A stretch of DNA of 64,000 bases from Cerrena zonata (Eukaryota > Basidiomycota > Agaricomycetes > Polyporales > Cerrenaceae), in NCBI GenBank assembly GCA_038087015.1, contig JASBNA010000061.1, forward strand, positions 62,001-126,000, written 5' to 3'. This document shows positions 9,735 through 20,390 of the stretch, one piece after another. Made by a program: the position numbers and the translations under genes. Each line of letters begins with the position of its first letter. The stretch's first letter is position 1. The notes below the pieces were generated by a model. That model ran no database searches and was not told where the DNA came from. It saw nothing but the letters and a program-made list of their open reading frames with translations.

Positions 9735-10886
9735 TTAACGTTTAATATATTCAGCAATGTTTTCAGCTGTTTTGGAAGAAGCTGTTTTGGCAGTAGCATC
9801 AAATGCAGCTTGATAACGAGCTTGTAAATCAGCATCTGTTTTTTCACTTACTTCTGAATTACGATCTTCAGGGAAAGTGTATTCACGATCAGTTTCATCT
9901 TCGTCTCTCAAGACTTCTCCTTGATATTCATCTTCTTCCTCATCTTCTTCATAATCAGATAAAACTTCAGAATCTTGACCTGATTTTCTATTTTGATCTT
10001 TAATGTCCAAGTCCTTCATTAAAGAATTTAATGATTTGGCTTTTCTTTTCTTTTCATCTTCCTCTTTTTGTTTTAATATTCTTTCTCTTTCAGCTTTATA
10101 ATATTCGTTATATTCTTCAACTTTATTATCAACCGCATCGAGAAATTCGTCAAATCCTTCACCACTGAAAGCACTACAACCAACAACATCTAAGTTTGAA
10201 TAAAATTCTTCCAACATAAGAGACATTGAATTTACAAGTGAACTCATATAACCAGAAGACATACCATCTTCACCGTTTAATTCTTGATCTTCTCTTAATG
10301 CCGATTGGAAAGATTCAAAATCTTGCATCCACTCTTTAGCAAAATCAGCTTTCTTGACATCAGTTTTGTTAAATACAATAATCATTGGTAATTTGGTCTT
10401 ATATAGAATGGAGCACGCATATAACATATTGGAAATAAACGTTGTTGGAGAAGAGTTCCTTGGAGTATCAACTATATAAGCAATGACTGTTGGGAAGGTG
10501 GAGGCGAAAGCTTCTGTTATTATAGCACCTGATGCAGACCAAATGAAACATTCAATTTGACCAGGGGTATCGATAATGACATTCTTAAACTTATCTGATC
10601 TTTTTTCAACCAATTTGATAACTTGATCGATCTTAGTTGAAAACAAGTTCAATGATGTCACAATAGCACCATTTGGACCCAAATTATATTCCTCCATGAC
10701 TTTCTTATACTTAACTGAATCTCTTATATCTATATTTGCACCAAATGGAACTTTCAATACTGCCGGATCTAAATTAATCACATATGGTGGAGTCTTTTTT
10801 GAGTGTAAATGCGAATTCAATCTTTGCATGAAAGTGGTCTTACCAGACCCAGCCATACCTATACATAAAACAGTTGCAGGTGCCAT
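9735..10886 (-). CDS. NPA3: GPN-loop GTPase Npa3 (GPN1), RNA polymerase II assembly/import
   Basis: Essential GTPase that chaperones assembly and nuclear import of RNA polymerase II. The P-loop is GMAGSGKT (10-17), the family-defining Gly-Pro-Asn is at 70-72 in [15 protein letters not shown]3 is DTPGQIE (106-112), and G4 is FNKTDVKK. The tail after about residue 265 is charged and coiled-coil-like, then acidic ([12 protein letters not shown]), as in Gpn1 but not in shorter Gpn2/Gpn3. Length 383 matches the yeast protein. It is convergent with the GH125 gene (72 bases between stops). Confidence 0.95.
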   Translation of the reverse strand: MAPATVLCIGMAGSGKTTFMQRLNSHLHSKKTPPYVINLDPAVLKVPFGANIDIRDSVKYKKVMEEYNLGPNGAIVTSLNLFSTKIDQVIKLVEKRSDKFKNVIIDTPGQIECFIWSASGAIITEAFASTFPTVIAYIVDTPRNSSPTTFISNMLYACSILYKTKLPMIIVFNKTDVKKADFAKEWMQDFESFQSALREDQELNGEDGMSSGYMSSLVNSMSLMLEEFYSNLDVVGCSAFSGEGFDEFLDAVDNKVEEYNEYYKAERERILKQKEEDEKKRKAKSLNSLMKDLDIKDQNRKSGQDSEVLSDYEEDEEEDEYQGEVLRDEDETDREYTFPEDRNSEVSEKTDADLQARYQAAFDATAKTASSKTAENIAEYIKR

Positions 10887-11024
10887 ATTTAATCGTGGAG
10901 TTGTCTATAAGTAAAGAACTGAGTGCTAGGGTTTATCTTTTTTTCACTTTTTGCGATGGATTATAAATGCGTACATAAAAATGTCGTGAGAGATTGTAAA
11001 ATGTCGTGTTATATACTATCACTA

Positions 11025-11798
11025 CTATATAGGATACTGGTTTAATACTCGTTCAACAATGCCATCATAGAGAGAGTCATGGGACAATATCTGGATGTTT
11101 TCTGCCTCTGCTTTGAAGACCTTGTCCACTTTGGGTCCACCGGGTCCACCAATGTTTGGCAATGCTTGTTGTTGTTGTTGTTGAGAAATTAATTCATCAG
11201 CAGCAGTAGAATCTCCCATTAGTAAAGAGTAAATAGGTCTCAAACCGAATAAGTTGACAAAATACCAGGAGATTGCCGAAACGTATTTTACATCCAAATC
11301 AGGTGTAGCGACTCCATTTTGAAGCATGGATTTAAACCCATCAGTTAGAGGAAAAGGTAATTTCATGATAACAAATCCAGCAAAGAAATAATTGACCCAA
11401 CCCATGATGAGGGTTTGAGGGATGTAGTTCATCAAGCTCCCTTTGGCCATATTCACTAAAGCATCGTTTGTTGCACCATCAGTAAATGGATTTGCTGGAG
11501 TAGCACTCGACGATTCAATTTTTGCATAAAACTCGGTAGAATTAAGTTTTTCAAGGTAGTATTGTTGTCTGGTATCAAATTCGTCTTCAGTCAAAAGGCC
11601 GTTATTGGAACGAAAACAAGCAGCACGTTTCAAGAACTGTTTTTCTCTGGATTCTTTGTAGCCTTCTAACTTTGGTTGGGGTTTGAGAAGAAGTGTAACG
11701 TTTGATCTCAACAACCCCACCAAAACCATTGCGAAGGTAATCGGTAACAACACCCAGTACTTCAACTGGGGGTCTAGAATGAGATCTAGGGACGCCAT
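11025..11798 (-). CDS. EMC3: ER membrane protein complex subunit 3 (EMC3)
   Basis: Core insertase subunit of the EMC, distantly related to YidC/Oxa1, inserting weakly hydrophobic and tail-anchored segments into the ER membrane. The 257 residues match the family. Features: MASLDLILDPQLKYWVLLPI N terminus with the first helix (about 11-30), the conserved FLKRAACFRSNNGLL and TNDALVNMAKGSLMNYIPQ blocks, then two further helices (about 128-150 and 180-200) including VSAISWYFVNLFGLRPIYSLLMG. A short Gln run (QQQQQQ) precedes the C-terminal tail. It is read in the same direction as NPA3. Confidence 0.95.
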   Translation of the reverse strand: MASLDLILDPQLKYWVLLPITFAMVLVGLLRSNVTLLLKPQPKLEGYKESREKQFLKRAACFRSNNGLLTEDEFDTRQQYYLEKLNSTEFYAKIESSSATPANPFTDGATNDALVNMAKGSLMNYIPQTLIMGWVNYFFAGFVIMKLPFPLTDGFKSMLQNGVATPDLDVKYVSAISWYFVNLFGLRPIYSLLMGDSTAADELISQQQQQQALPNIGGPGGPKVDKVFKAEAENIQILSHDSLYDGIVERVLNQYPI

Positions 11799-11888
11799 TG
11801 TGGTATTTGCAAGAATTCAATGGTTAAAAGCAGCGTGAAGTTAAGGTTAATTTTGATGTTTGTCAAGTTTTAAAAATCAATTGGTTTT

Positions 11889-11902
11889 GGTGTACGGGTG
11901 GT
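11889..11902 (-). promoter_or_regulatory. Rap1-like site upstream of EMC3
   Basis: GGTGTACGGGTGGT (reverse complement ACCACCCGTACACC), about 90 bases upstream of the EMC3 ATG. It matches the Rap1 core CACCCGTACA. One of a set of similar elements in this window. Confidence 0.4.
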
Positions 11903-12115
11903 CATTTGGGCAGAAGAGATATTACTGGCCAATTCTTACACGATTCCATTGTTCCCAGTTACTCTATGGATTAAATTGTCGATTGAAAGGCCTTGCTATT
12001 GAAAGGTGCACTCAGAGATGAAGAAACAGCACTTTTTTAAAAACAAACCGTACTTTTCTCATCATAGTTGTCTCTGCTCGTGTGCTAAACCAGAGAATTT
12101 TTAACTACACTAGTC

Positions 12116-12187
12116 AGCGCAGTGGCGCAGTGGAAGCGCGCAGGGCTCATAACCCTGATGTCCCAGGATCGAAACCTGGCTGCGCTA
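12116..12187 (+). tRNA. Initiator tRNA-Met (anticodon CAT)
   Basis: A 72-base tRNA without intron. Acceptor stem AGCGCAG pairs with CTGCGCT; the anticodon stem CAGGG/CCCTG encloses the loop CTCATAA with CAT at 12148-12150. The initiator hallmarks are present: the T loop is GATCGAAA rather than TTCGA, and the 5' A pairs with the 3' terminal T (A1-U72). It differs from the S. cerevisiae initiator only at a few paired positions. B-box and A-box are internal. Confidence 0.97.
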
Positions 12188-12190
12188 GTA

Positions 12191-12197
12191 TTTTTTT
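12191..12197 (+). terminator. RNA polymerase III T-run after tRNA-Met
   Basis: Seven T residues start four bases after the mature tRNA end, the usual pol III stop. Confidence 0.8.
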
Positions 12198-12522
12198 CTA
12201 TCTTTCTTAATTTTTTTTTTTGCAATTTCACAATTCAAAACGTAAAAGCAAATATCAACAGTATAGCCGCAGGTCGAATCTTCCCGGACAGCGTATATGA
12301 ATGCTCTAACGAACCTTAGCGATTGTGTTTGCAGAAGCACATCACTAAGACATAGTATGTGTACAGACCGAATCACTAGTAATTTTTTTCTCTGTCGCAG
12401 AATGACAGAAGGATAGAACTATAGTTATAGATCCAGTATTGGTTATAGGTTCGGTATTGGCTCAGGGTTACTGTTAAAAGAAACAGAATAGTAGCATAAT
12501 ATAGATTGGAGTATATTGCAAG
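12198..12522. other. tRNA-Met to COX20 spacer
   Basis: Short intergenic region; nothing beyond T-rich tracts and the COX20 promoter is visible. Confidence 0.4.
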
Positions 12523-13023
12523 ATGGGCTGGTTCGGAAGTGCACCTTCAAAAGTCTCTAGTGTATCGGAATACAAGGACGAAGAACCCGTTGAATACTTG
12601 GAGGACTTACCTCCAAAGTTTGAAGACCAAGAGCCAATGAAACAAAAACAGCTTGAAGCCACATATGCAGCTGCCTTTTCCCAAATCAAGTTGTCTGACT
12701 TTAAACCATCGACTTTTTTAAACATGCCTTGTTTTAGAGAAGCGATGATCACCGGGTTCCAAAGTATGGGTGTTTTGGGGGTGGTAACCTTTTTAATCCA
12801 TAAGAACTTCAGCAGAGCCATGAATTGGGGTGTGGGTGGGTTCTTCATTGGTAATGTCATCAGCTTCAACCAATGTCGAGCCATAAGAAGAAAATCACTC
12901 GATAATATGAAAAAGGCCCAGGAAGCAAACCATGAAAGAAACGTTAAAAAATGGCAAGAACAAAATCCCAATGCTGACGATGAACAATTCAGAAAATGGC
13001 AAGAGGTTCAAGGTAAACGATAG
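12523..13023 (+). CDS. COX20: Cytochrome c oxidase assembly protein Cox20
   Basis: Inner mitochondrial membrane chaperone that presents Cox2 for processing and copper insertion. Two hydrophobic helices, about residues 83-100 (GFQSMGVLGVVTFLIH) and 103-120 (MNWGVGGFFIGNVISF), follow the conserved block TFLNMPCFREAMITGFQSMG, which is the Cox20 signature. The charged C terminus (EANHERNVKKWQEQNP) is also family-like. There is no cleavable presequence; the N terminus is acidic, as in Cox20. 166 residues is slightly shorter than in S. cerevisiae. Confidence 0.92.
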   Translation: MGWFGSAPSKVSSVSEYKDEEPVEYLEDLPPKFEDQEPMKQKQLEATYAAAFSQIKLSDFKPSTFLNMPCFREAMITGFQSMGVLGVVTFLIHKNFSRAMNWGVGGFFIGNVISFNQCRAIRRKSLDNMKKAQEANHERNVKKWQEQNPNADDEQFRKWQEVQGKR

Positions 13024-13358
13024 CTTTATCTGGAGAAAGTCTTCCATTCTTTTCTGTTTTCACTTATACCTTGTGTATATTCCTCTCTGTCTGTCATTTC
13101 ACTTCTAGCTCTAGCTCGGTATGTTATTCAAGTATTATAATTGTATATAGGTTCATGGTATTCGTTTTGTAAGTATTTGGTCCGGTTATTAAGAGGAGGG
13201 GGGGACACTATAGTTGCAACCTCGGCCCGTACCGAAAAATCGACTTTGATGCGCTGCGTCGGGTACCAAATTAAAAATCTGGAGAAATAATTGAAAAAAG
13301 GTTGATAATCTTCCAATTACTATTCTTCTTCTACAAGGCCGTTTATACATTAGTCAGT
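13024..13358. other. COX20-PEX1 spacer
   Basis: About 335 bases. It holds a G-run (13195-13204) and an imperfect CCCGTACC element (13227-13236). No gene is visible. Confidence 0.4.
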
Positions 13359-16300
13359 ATGGAGAACCACAGGGCCACGGTTGTCTACAAGTCCTTGCGG
13401 ACGAATTTTGTCAATTTACCATCATCTGCCAATGGGGTTCTTAACAATGCTAATATCGCACCTCAGGATGTGATAATAGAGGTGGTGACACTGTCGGGAT
13501 CAAAATATTACCTTGGATGGAGTGGTATGGGTTCAGGCTCTCCTAGAAACTTTGATCTTGATCCTGTTGTTGCCCAGGTACTTAATTTAAATGAAAAACA
13601 AGAAATCACCTTCAATATCAAGCTCAAAAATCATGAAAGTTCGTCCATTTACCTTGAGCCAGAAACCCCTTCTGATTGGGAGTTGGTTGAGCTTCATGCG
13701 GGCGTTTTGGAAAACGTCTTGATCTCTCAGGCACGGGCAGCTGCTGTTGGGCAGAAAATTGTTGTTTTCCCCAGTAAAACTTCATCCGCCAAGTTGATCA
13801 TAACAAGCATTGGTTCTGAGGATCATTCATTCGTCAAAATTAATCCTTTTGCAGAAATCGCTGTTGCTCCCAAAGAAAGAGAGAAAAGAGCCAGCTCTGT
13901 ATCCGGTAGATCCAACCGATCCTCAAGAAGTGGTAAAAGATCGACAGAAGACTATTCAAATCTACCATCTGTTTTGAAAAGAGCAATCTCTTTACCTCAT
14001 AATTTATTTGATCGTCTCCCTCCTAATTCCAATCCTGATGGATACGAGATTTATGCTAATTTGAATGATTTTCCCCCAGCTTTCAGAAAAGCGGATTATG
14101 TTGCAACATCTATTATTGCTGGTCCTGATCAAAAGTATAACACTGTGACTCCATCTCAATCGCAATCGGAAACCCAATCGCAAACCCAATCGCAAACCCA
14201 ATCGCAGCCGCAGACTCACACTCAGTCTAATGATCAAGATAAATCGTTTGTTCCAATTAAGGAAAATAAACGGGTTGTTGCAAAAATAATTGATTGTAAA
14301 GACTGTCTTTCAAACAGCATTGGTGTTTCATATAAGTTGGCAGTTGCTTTGAATACTGAATTCAAAACAGGTTATATGGCATTGTTAAAGCCTGCTGTTA
14401 AAAGTGTCCCTAAAAGACCTTCGACTCTCATTGTGCATCCGTATATCACTCAAACAAAGAAAAATAATCAAATTAGTTTAAATTCCTCGGAAAAGAAAGA
14501 TCAAGAAACTAAGCTAGCTCAGCAATTATCAGATTTCTTGTATAATAAGGTCTCTCCAATGTCACTGTCTCCAATAACAAATTATATCAAACTTCCAATA
14601 ATTCCTCATTTGTTACCAAATGGGGGACTTTTGAAATTTAAAAGATCAGATGACGTCAATGCTTGGATCAAGCCTTATGACCTCGAGAATAAAAAGCCTC
14701 CCAAATTTGAAGTTGGGGAAGATCTTTTGAGAAATGCCTCATTTATAGAAGAAAGCCAGTCAAATTCTGATGATGATATCGAATCTGCCATTGGTATGGA
14801 TACTATAATCAACGAAATTGTTCAGTCAATAAGTACTTTTAGAAATTCCGGTACTTTGGTCCATGGAAACCTGGGGAGTGGTAAATCTCTTCTTTTACGT
14901 ATAATTGGTAAAGAATTGAATTCTAAATATGGATATCATACCAAATTTGTCTCCTGCGAATCAATAATGAATGAAAACTTTAATCTGTTGTCTTCAAATC
15001 ACTTTACAAAATGGTTTCAAGAATGCTCATGGCATAAACCTTCTTTACTTATCTTAGATAACCTAGATAAAATTTTGTCCGCCGAGGTTGAACATGCTGA
15101 TTCAACAAATTCAAAACAATTAACTGAGTTTTTCATTTCACAATTGCTGAGGATTCAGAGTCAAAATAACAGTAATGTTTCAATCATTGTTTCTGGGATA
15201 TCAAAAGAATCATTTAATGCATTCTTGTTTCAATCCCATTTAGTAGAAAACTTCCATCATCTTCGTGCTCCAGATAAAGGAACTAGAGCTGAAATCTTAA
15301 ATACTTATATACAAAAGTCTCTAGGCTGCACCATTGATTTCGACATTATGGATATGGTCTCAGAAACTGAAGGTTATTTACCAAATGATTTAAAGATCTT
15401 ATGTGAAAGAATGTATCATGAAAGTATTTTTAATTCAGCTGCAGAAAAGGGTTCGGATTCCATAAAATCAATTACAAAAAACATTTTTGAGAAAGCTTTC
15501 GAAGGTTATACACCTTCTAATTTACGTGGTGTCAAACTACAAAAATCCTCAATTAATTGGACTGATATTGGGGGGCTAAAAGAAGCTAAAAATATGATGT
15601 TGGAAACATTAGAATGGCCAACAAAATACGCACCAATTTTTGCTAATTGTCCTTTGAGGTTAAGATCTGGTATTTTACTTTATGGCTACCCTGGTTGTGG
15701 GAAAACTTTACTTGCGAGTGCTATTGCTGGCCAGTGTGGTCTCAATTTCATTTCTATCAAAGGTCCTGAAATTTTAAATAAATATATCGGTGCTTCAGAA
15801 CAATCGGTCAGAGATTTATTTGAAAGAGCTCAATCTGCTAAACCTTGTATCTTGTTTTTTGATGAATTCGATTCTATTGCGCCAAAAAGAGGGCACGATT
15901 CTACTGGGGTTACTGATAGAGTTGTCAATCAAATGTTAACTCAAATGGATGGTGCTGAAGGTCTAGATGGTGTGTATGTATTGGCCGCCACGAGTAGGCC
16001 TGATTTGATTGATTCTGCCCTTTTGAGACCCGGTAGATTAGATAAAAGTGTGATTTGTGATATGCCAAATTACGAAGATAGATTAGATATACTCAAGACT
16101 ATCACAGATAAAATGAGCTTGAATGATGATGTTAATTTAGAAGAAATCGCTAAAAATACAAGTGGATTCAGTGGTGCAGATATGCAAGGTTTAGGGTATA
16201 ATGCATATTTGAAAGCAGTTCATGTAAAATTATTGAATGACGAGAAACACGCTTTGAAAGGTGAAAATAATAGCAGTGATAAGAAAACATATGAGTTTTT

Positions 16301-16634
16301 CCAAGTAAATCCTGAAAAATTCAAGAATACGAAATTAAGACCTGCTGATAGAGTGAAAATGGTTCAACAAATCGAACAAGTTTTTGCAGGAGATCAAACT
16401 AGTAATGGCGGCCATAAAGCTTCAGATTCAAGTAACTCTAATGATACCTCCCTGATTGTTCGTATCTGCCATGCAGATTTTTTGGAATCCCTTAAAGAAA
16501 CAAAACCTTCTATTTCTGTTACCGAAAAACAAAAGCTTGAAAGAATTTATAGTCAGTTTGTTTCAGGAAGAGATGGTAACATGCCAGATGGTTCTGCAAG
16601 TAACGACATAGGTGGCCGTACCACTCTTATGTAA
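13359..16634 (+). CDS. PEX1: Peroxisomal AAA ATPase Pex1 (peroxin-1)
   Basis: Type II AAA+ ATPase that with Pex6 extracts ubiquitinated Pex5 from the peroxisome membrane. I start at ATG 13359 (MENHRATVVYKSL), where homology to the Pex1 N-terminal double-psi barrel begins; upstream in-frame sequence needs a TTG start. The protein has 1091 residues: N domain to about 180, a Ser/Gln-Thr low-complexity linker (QSQT repeats about 265-290), a degenerate D1 with Walker A GNLGSGKS near 502, and a canonical D2 with GYPGCGKT near 777, Walker B ILFFDEFDSIAPKRG near 831 and SRPDLIDSALLRPGRLD. The third residue of the D1 loop motif is a CTG codon, so it is Ser in this clade. Confidence 0.96.
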   Translation: MENHRATVVYKSLRTNFVNLPSSANGVLNNANIAPQDVIIEVVTLSGSKYYLGWSGMGSGSPRNFDLDPVVAQVLNLNEKQEITFNIKLKNHESSSIYLEPETPSDWELVELHAGVLENVLISQARAAAVGQKIVVFPSKTSSAKLIITSIGSEDHSFVKINPFAEIAVAPKEREKRASSVSGRSNRSSRSGKRSTEDYSNLPSVLKRAISLPHNLFDRLPPNSNPDGYEIYANLNDFPPAFRKADYVATSIIAGPDQKYNTVTPSQSQSETQSQTQSQTQSQPQTHTQSNDQDKSFVPIKENKRVVAKIIDCKDCLSNSIGVSYKLAVALNTEFKTGYMALLKPAVKSVPKRPSTLIVHPYITQTKKNNQISLNSSEKKDQETKLAQQLSDFLYNKVSPMSLSPITNYIKLPIIPHLLPNGGLLKFKRSDDVNAWIKPYDLENKKPPKFEVGEDLLRNASFIEESQSNSDDDIESAIGMDTIINEIVQSISTFRNSGTLVHGNLGSGKSLLLRIIGKELNSKYGYHTKFVSCESIMNENFNLLSSNHFTKWFQECSWHKPSLLILDNLDKILSAEVEHADSTNSKQLTEFFISQLLRIQSQNNSNVSIIVSGISKESFNAFLFQSHLVENFHHLRAPDKGTRAEILNTYIQKSLGCTIDFDIMDMVSETEGYLPNDLKILCERMYHESIFNSAAEKGSDSIKSITKNIFEKAFEGYTPSNLRGVKLQKSSINWTDIGGLKEAKNMMLETLEWPTKYAPIFANCPLRLRSGILLYGYPGCGKTLLASAIAGQCGLNFISIKGPEILNKYIGASEQSVRDLFERAQSAKPCILFFDEFDSIAPKRGHDSTGVTDRVVNQMLTQMDGAEGLDGVYVLAATSRPDLIDSALLRPGRLDKSVICDMPNYEDRLDILKTITDKMSLNDDVNLEEIAKNTSGFSGADMQGLGYNAYLKAVHVKLLNDEKHALKGENNSSDKKTYEFFQVNPEKFKNTKLRPADRVKMVQQIEQVFAGDQTSNGGHKASDSSNSNDTSLIVRICHADFLESLKETKPSISVTEKQKLERIYSQFVSGRDGNMPDGSASNDIGGRTTLM

Positions 16635-16756
16635 TGTTGATCTGTAAATACAAATATATATTGTTTCTAGATTAATTGCATTCGAAGACATTATTGCGAG
16701 TATTTGGTAGACAGACGAGACACTTTTTGCAGCTAAAAACAACAGAAGTAAAATGC

Positions 16757-16768
16757 AAAAAAAAAAAA
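16757..16768 (-). terminator. RNA polymerase III T-run after tRNA-Cys
   Basis: A 12-base A-run on the plus strand, i.e. a T-run four bases beyond the tRNA-Cys 3' end on the minus strand. Confidence 0.75.
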
Positions 16769-16771
16769 TAA

Positions 16772-16843
16772 AGCTCGCACTCAGGTTCGAACTAAGGACC
16801 AATAGATTTGCAATCTACTGCGCTACCACTGCGCCATACGAGC
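16772..16843 (-). tRNA. tRNA-Cys (anticodon GCA)
   Basis: A 72-base intronless tRNA read on the minus strand: GCTCGTA acceptor arm pairing with TGCGAGC, D arm GGCGCAGTGGTAGCGC, anticodon loop TTGCAAA with GCA, and T loop GTTCGAACC. It is very close to the S. cerevisiae cysteine tRNA. No transposon LTR is recognisable beside it. Confidence 0.96.
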
Positions 16844-18095
16844 TCTATTCAAAAGTTTTTAGGAAATATATATTTGAGTTACAAAGGTAGTTATTAGTAT
16901 TAAAAGCTTAGAATAATTAAAAAATCTTCAAATACACATTTTTTTTGGACATTTATCTCATTTTATGAATACTGGTGTCGAATATAGATGTTTTGTGTCA
17001 AGAAAATAATATTTTTGAAAAAATTAAGCGGTAAACCAGAATTTTTTGTAGTTTCACTTCAAAATTCTATAACTCCCAATACAAAGTTCCGATCACTCTC
17101 TTTACATTACTTGGATGTATAAGTTTCTTATTAATCCCTGTAATCAAGTGGTCTTTGTAAGCCGTTTACCTACTAGCTTCATTACATATCAAAAACTTCT
17201 CTCATAATCTTTGAGAGGTTTTGGGTGTTGCTTCAAGCCATATTAAGCTATATCAAACAGATAAATGCATACTGGAAATTATTTATGGGAAAAATTTAAG
17301 CAAATTAACACCATCAAGTCGTATTAGTGTATAATTACTATAGTGAAAATGAAGAATTGAAAAAAAAAAAAATGAAAAATGAAAGAGCAACTACATACAA
17401 CGGGCACAATTGTGCGCTTAATGAGATAGTTTCAACTTGAGTGATTTCTTTTGAAATGAGGAGGATGTCTTAAAACCTCACCTCTTGTCAAGAAATTGTG
17501 GGACATTTTCACGATTTTCACTTTCGCTCCCTTTATCAAATAATCTCAACAATATCCAAGATACTATAACACCGATTAAATCTAACCCTAAATAAAACAA
17601 TTCTGTACATATCCAAAGTTATATAGGAAACTGTAAGAGTCTTGAAGCTTTAAATATATGAGTTACTGTATACGAGAAATGCTTAAATTTAGTTAGATGC
17701 GGAAATCATCCTTTTGTTTTTTGCAACTTGTTAGCTTGTAAAAAATAAAATCTATAAATTTTACTAAATCAAAACTTGCTAGTTGAAGTATTTCTATCGG
17801 AAGCTTACCCTCAGTTCTTTTTGGAGTGGTTTGGTTCCTTACTTAAATTTGCTATTCAGTAGCAAATTGTAAAAATTTTGAGAAATTTTCAAAAAAGGTC
17901 TAAATTTAAAAGCTGGAAAATGATTCGAGTTATATTTAGACTACAAGCTAATACCTAACAGCGTGATTTAAGTTCGTGACAAGTCCGCTACCACGAAATA
18001 AACAAAGTGTGAAATATAGAGCAATATATACATTGAAAGATAAGAAAAAATTAAACAGCCAAATTTTTTAGATAATTTATTGGGGGTCTTACAAA
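16844..18095. other. 1.25-kb AT-rich gap between tRNA-Cys and MDM12
   Basis: The longest region here without a supported gene. No conserved reading frame, spliced frame or recognisable tRNA/snRNA is visible. It contains an imperfect hairpin at 17192-17222 (AAAACTTCTCTCA against TTGAGAGGTTTT) and a cluster of AAAATTTT-type palindromes near 17865-17905. A pol II non-coding RNA, a decayed LTR or simply a spacer are all possible. Confidence 0.4.
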
Positions 18096-19376
18096 TTATA
18101 CTTTAGTGTCATCACTTTGATCATCATATTCATTTTCATCATCGTCAGTATCATCATCATTTAGATCAAAACAAACCCAACCTGGCCATGCAATCTCATC
18201 ACGAATAATACTTCTTAATTGGTCAACTAAAAACCGTTCAACTTTACCGACGTTTCGTAAAACATTATTTTCAAGTTCACCAATTGCCGATTCGATGTGG
18301 ACCTTCTTAATTATATCAATTCTCTCCCTATTCAAAGGACCAGTTACATAGTCAACGAAATTCCCCCCGGTAGGAACATTTAGCTCAGAATGTTGATGGG
18401 ATAAAGTTGCGGAATTGCGATGGCTTGAGGAGAAATAGTCAGAATTATTTTCATTTATATCGCAAAGGAAGGAAAAGAAAACCGAATGCTTTAAATATGC
18501 AATTGCAGCAATAGAATGAATTACCAAATCGCTTATATGAAGCTTAATAGGTAATGTTATAAAGTTCGAACTGGGATAATTGACTAATAAGTTAACCGTT
18601 ACTTCCATTTGTAAATCTCCATGGTAATCTATTTCCACAATGAACTGAATGTCATTATCATCCTTCACTGGTGATTTTTTAGTCGTATTCAATAATTTAT
18701 AAGGGCCCGAATTATTTTTATTAGCACTAGTATTATTTGCCCGTAAATTATTATAAGGATTTTGACTGAATATATTTGTTGGCGTATCAGTACCAACATG
18801 GGTTGATACATTATTAAGACTGCCCAAACCAACGTTATTCATATTATAGTTATGTAAATGCCCAAAGCTGTTATGAACTTGAAAAATTGAATCCAGTGCC
18901 ATCCTGGAACGATTCAACGTAGGTGCCACCGGTACTTCAGGAGGGACTGCATCTGCTCCATTAAGAGTTGTAGTGTTGGCCAACCCGTCATCTGAATAAT
19001 CATCCTCCGAATCTCCAGAACTGCTACTCATATCATCGTTAGTATCATCACTCAACTCAAAATTTGTTGATGATTTTTTGGACATGGGCTGATCCCGTTC
19101 TAGATTGTTCCCCATGCTTTGAGGCGAGTCGTTACCATTTTTGCCTAGCAGCTGATCCTCTTCATCCTCATTTTCATAAAATTCATCAAAGGGATCACTT
19201 ATATGTCGTATGGTGATATCTGGAGGTGTATTGCCTAGGGTGAAGTTCGTCACCGACAAATCAGCTATATAGGACGGTAGTGAAAGATTCTGGAATTGGG
19301 AATCGAGAAATTCTTTGATCGACTCGTTAATTGCATTGTCTGATACCAAGTTATCCCAGTTGATATCAAATGACAT
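18096..19376 (-). CDS. MDM12: ERMES subunit Mdm12 (mitochondrial distribution and morphology)
   Basis: SMP-domain lipid-transfer subunit of the ER-mitochondria encounter structure, bridging Mmm1 and Mdm34. I start at ATG 19376 (MSFDINWDNLVSDNAI), which matches the Mdm12 N terminus exactly; the five codons before it need a TTG start. The SMP fold is interrupted by a long acidic/Asn-Ser insert (about residues 75-230), as often seen in Candida-type Mdm12. It resumes with FIVEIDYHGDLQMEVTVNLLVNYPSSNFITLPIKLHI and ends with VDQLRSIIRDEIAWPGWVCFDL. 426 residues is long compared with the 271 of S. cerevisiae because of the insert. Confidence 0.93.
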   Translation of the reverse strand: MSFDINWDNLVSDNAINESIKEFLDSQFQNLSLPSYIADLSVTNFTLGNTPPDITIRHISDPFDEFYENEDEEDQLLGKNGNDSPQSMGNNLERDQPMSKKSSTNFELSDDTNDDMSSSSGDSEDDYSDDGLANTTTLNGADAVPPEVPVAPTLNRSRMALDSIFQVHNSFGHLHNYNMNNVGLGSLNNVSTHVGTDTPTNIFSQNPYNNLRANNTSANKNNSGPYKLLNTTKKSPVKDDNDIQFIVEIDYHGDLQMEVTVNLLVNYPSSNFITLPIKLHISDLVIHSIAAIAYLKHSVFFSFLCDINENNSDYFSSSHRNSATLSHQHSELNVPTGGNFVDYVTGPLNRERIDIIKKVHIESAIGELENNVLRNVGKVERFLVDQLRSIIRDEIAWPGWVCFDLNDDDTDDDENEYDDQSDDTKV

Positions 19377-20390
19377 CGTATAGCCAGTCAATGGTGTTTA
19401 TTCTGTCGTAGTTAGTACCGAAAGCTTCAATTCTTTTAAAAGACCCAAACATCATAAAACAAAAAAATCGTTTCCTTATTATTATGTGCAGTATCTTCCC
19501 CATAATACTTGAAAGCTTCAAATGTTTGACCATAAGCAAGGTCTAACTGTTGCAATGAATGCTGATCTTAGACAGCTTGCCCAGTAGAAGACTACTAATA
19601 AGAGGGGATCGCTTCACAATAGCACCAAGGGGTTCCAGATGGTGGCCAGATGCCCCGAGTTTCCGACTCAGTCGTTGTATTAATTCGTTATAGAAAACCC
19701 TACAGCAAAGAACCCATGGATATCTTGCTTTATAAATTGTTTTCACAAAAGCAGTAAAACTGCTGGAATCTTTGATTCTTGTACGGTGGCCCAATTTGCT
19801 GCAAAAAATCCAGCGAAAAAATGCAGCGAAAAGACAGTTGTCTAAGCAGAGAAGCATTATCAAAACTGAATCCGAAAACGGATGCTTGACTTCTAGTTGG
19901 TAGACTAGGAGATTTGGGTGCTTAGTATTAGTGCTGCAAAAGTATGTTCACCTTTGTATAGACTCGACTCATGAAGCCATTCTGAATACTAAGCTGGCTT
20001 GGGTCCTCAAACAACTACTTTACCACCAGGGGATGGTTCCGTGCTTCATAGCAGCCACCTGTATATCTTTCATTTGAAATAATATAACTCTATCGAAGTT
20101 AAATATACAAGTTGGAAAACAACTGCAAAAAAAGAAAACCTTTGACTCACCGCAAAAAAAAAAAAATCGAAGACTATAACCGGTTCCGGCAGTGAAAATT
20201 TTTCTGCAAAACCAGGCTTGTTTCGTTTGAATAAGGTATAGAGGTATTAACATATAAGGACTCTTTTGAAACTGGTTGAACTCTCTTTGGTGCTTGCTTA
20301 TGTTTTAGTTGTTCAGAGACAAGAGAAGATTATCGTACAAAATCATCATCTCGGAGAACTCCACATTTTTTACTACCCCAAACAGCAGAA
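19377..20390. other. Divergent 1.0-kb promoter region MDM12 / oxidoreductase
   Basis: No supported gene. A 106-codon minus-strand frame (19543-19863) has no recognisable homology and unremarkable composition, so I do not call it. Poly-A tracts lie at 20130-20165. The length is unusual for this compact region, and a non-coding RNA could be hidden here. Confidence 0.4.

Noticed and set aside
19543..19863. 106-codon frame in the MDM12 upstream region
   Set aside because: No recognisable domain or codon pattern, and a chance frame of this size is expected in 1 kb.
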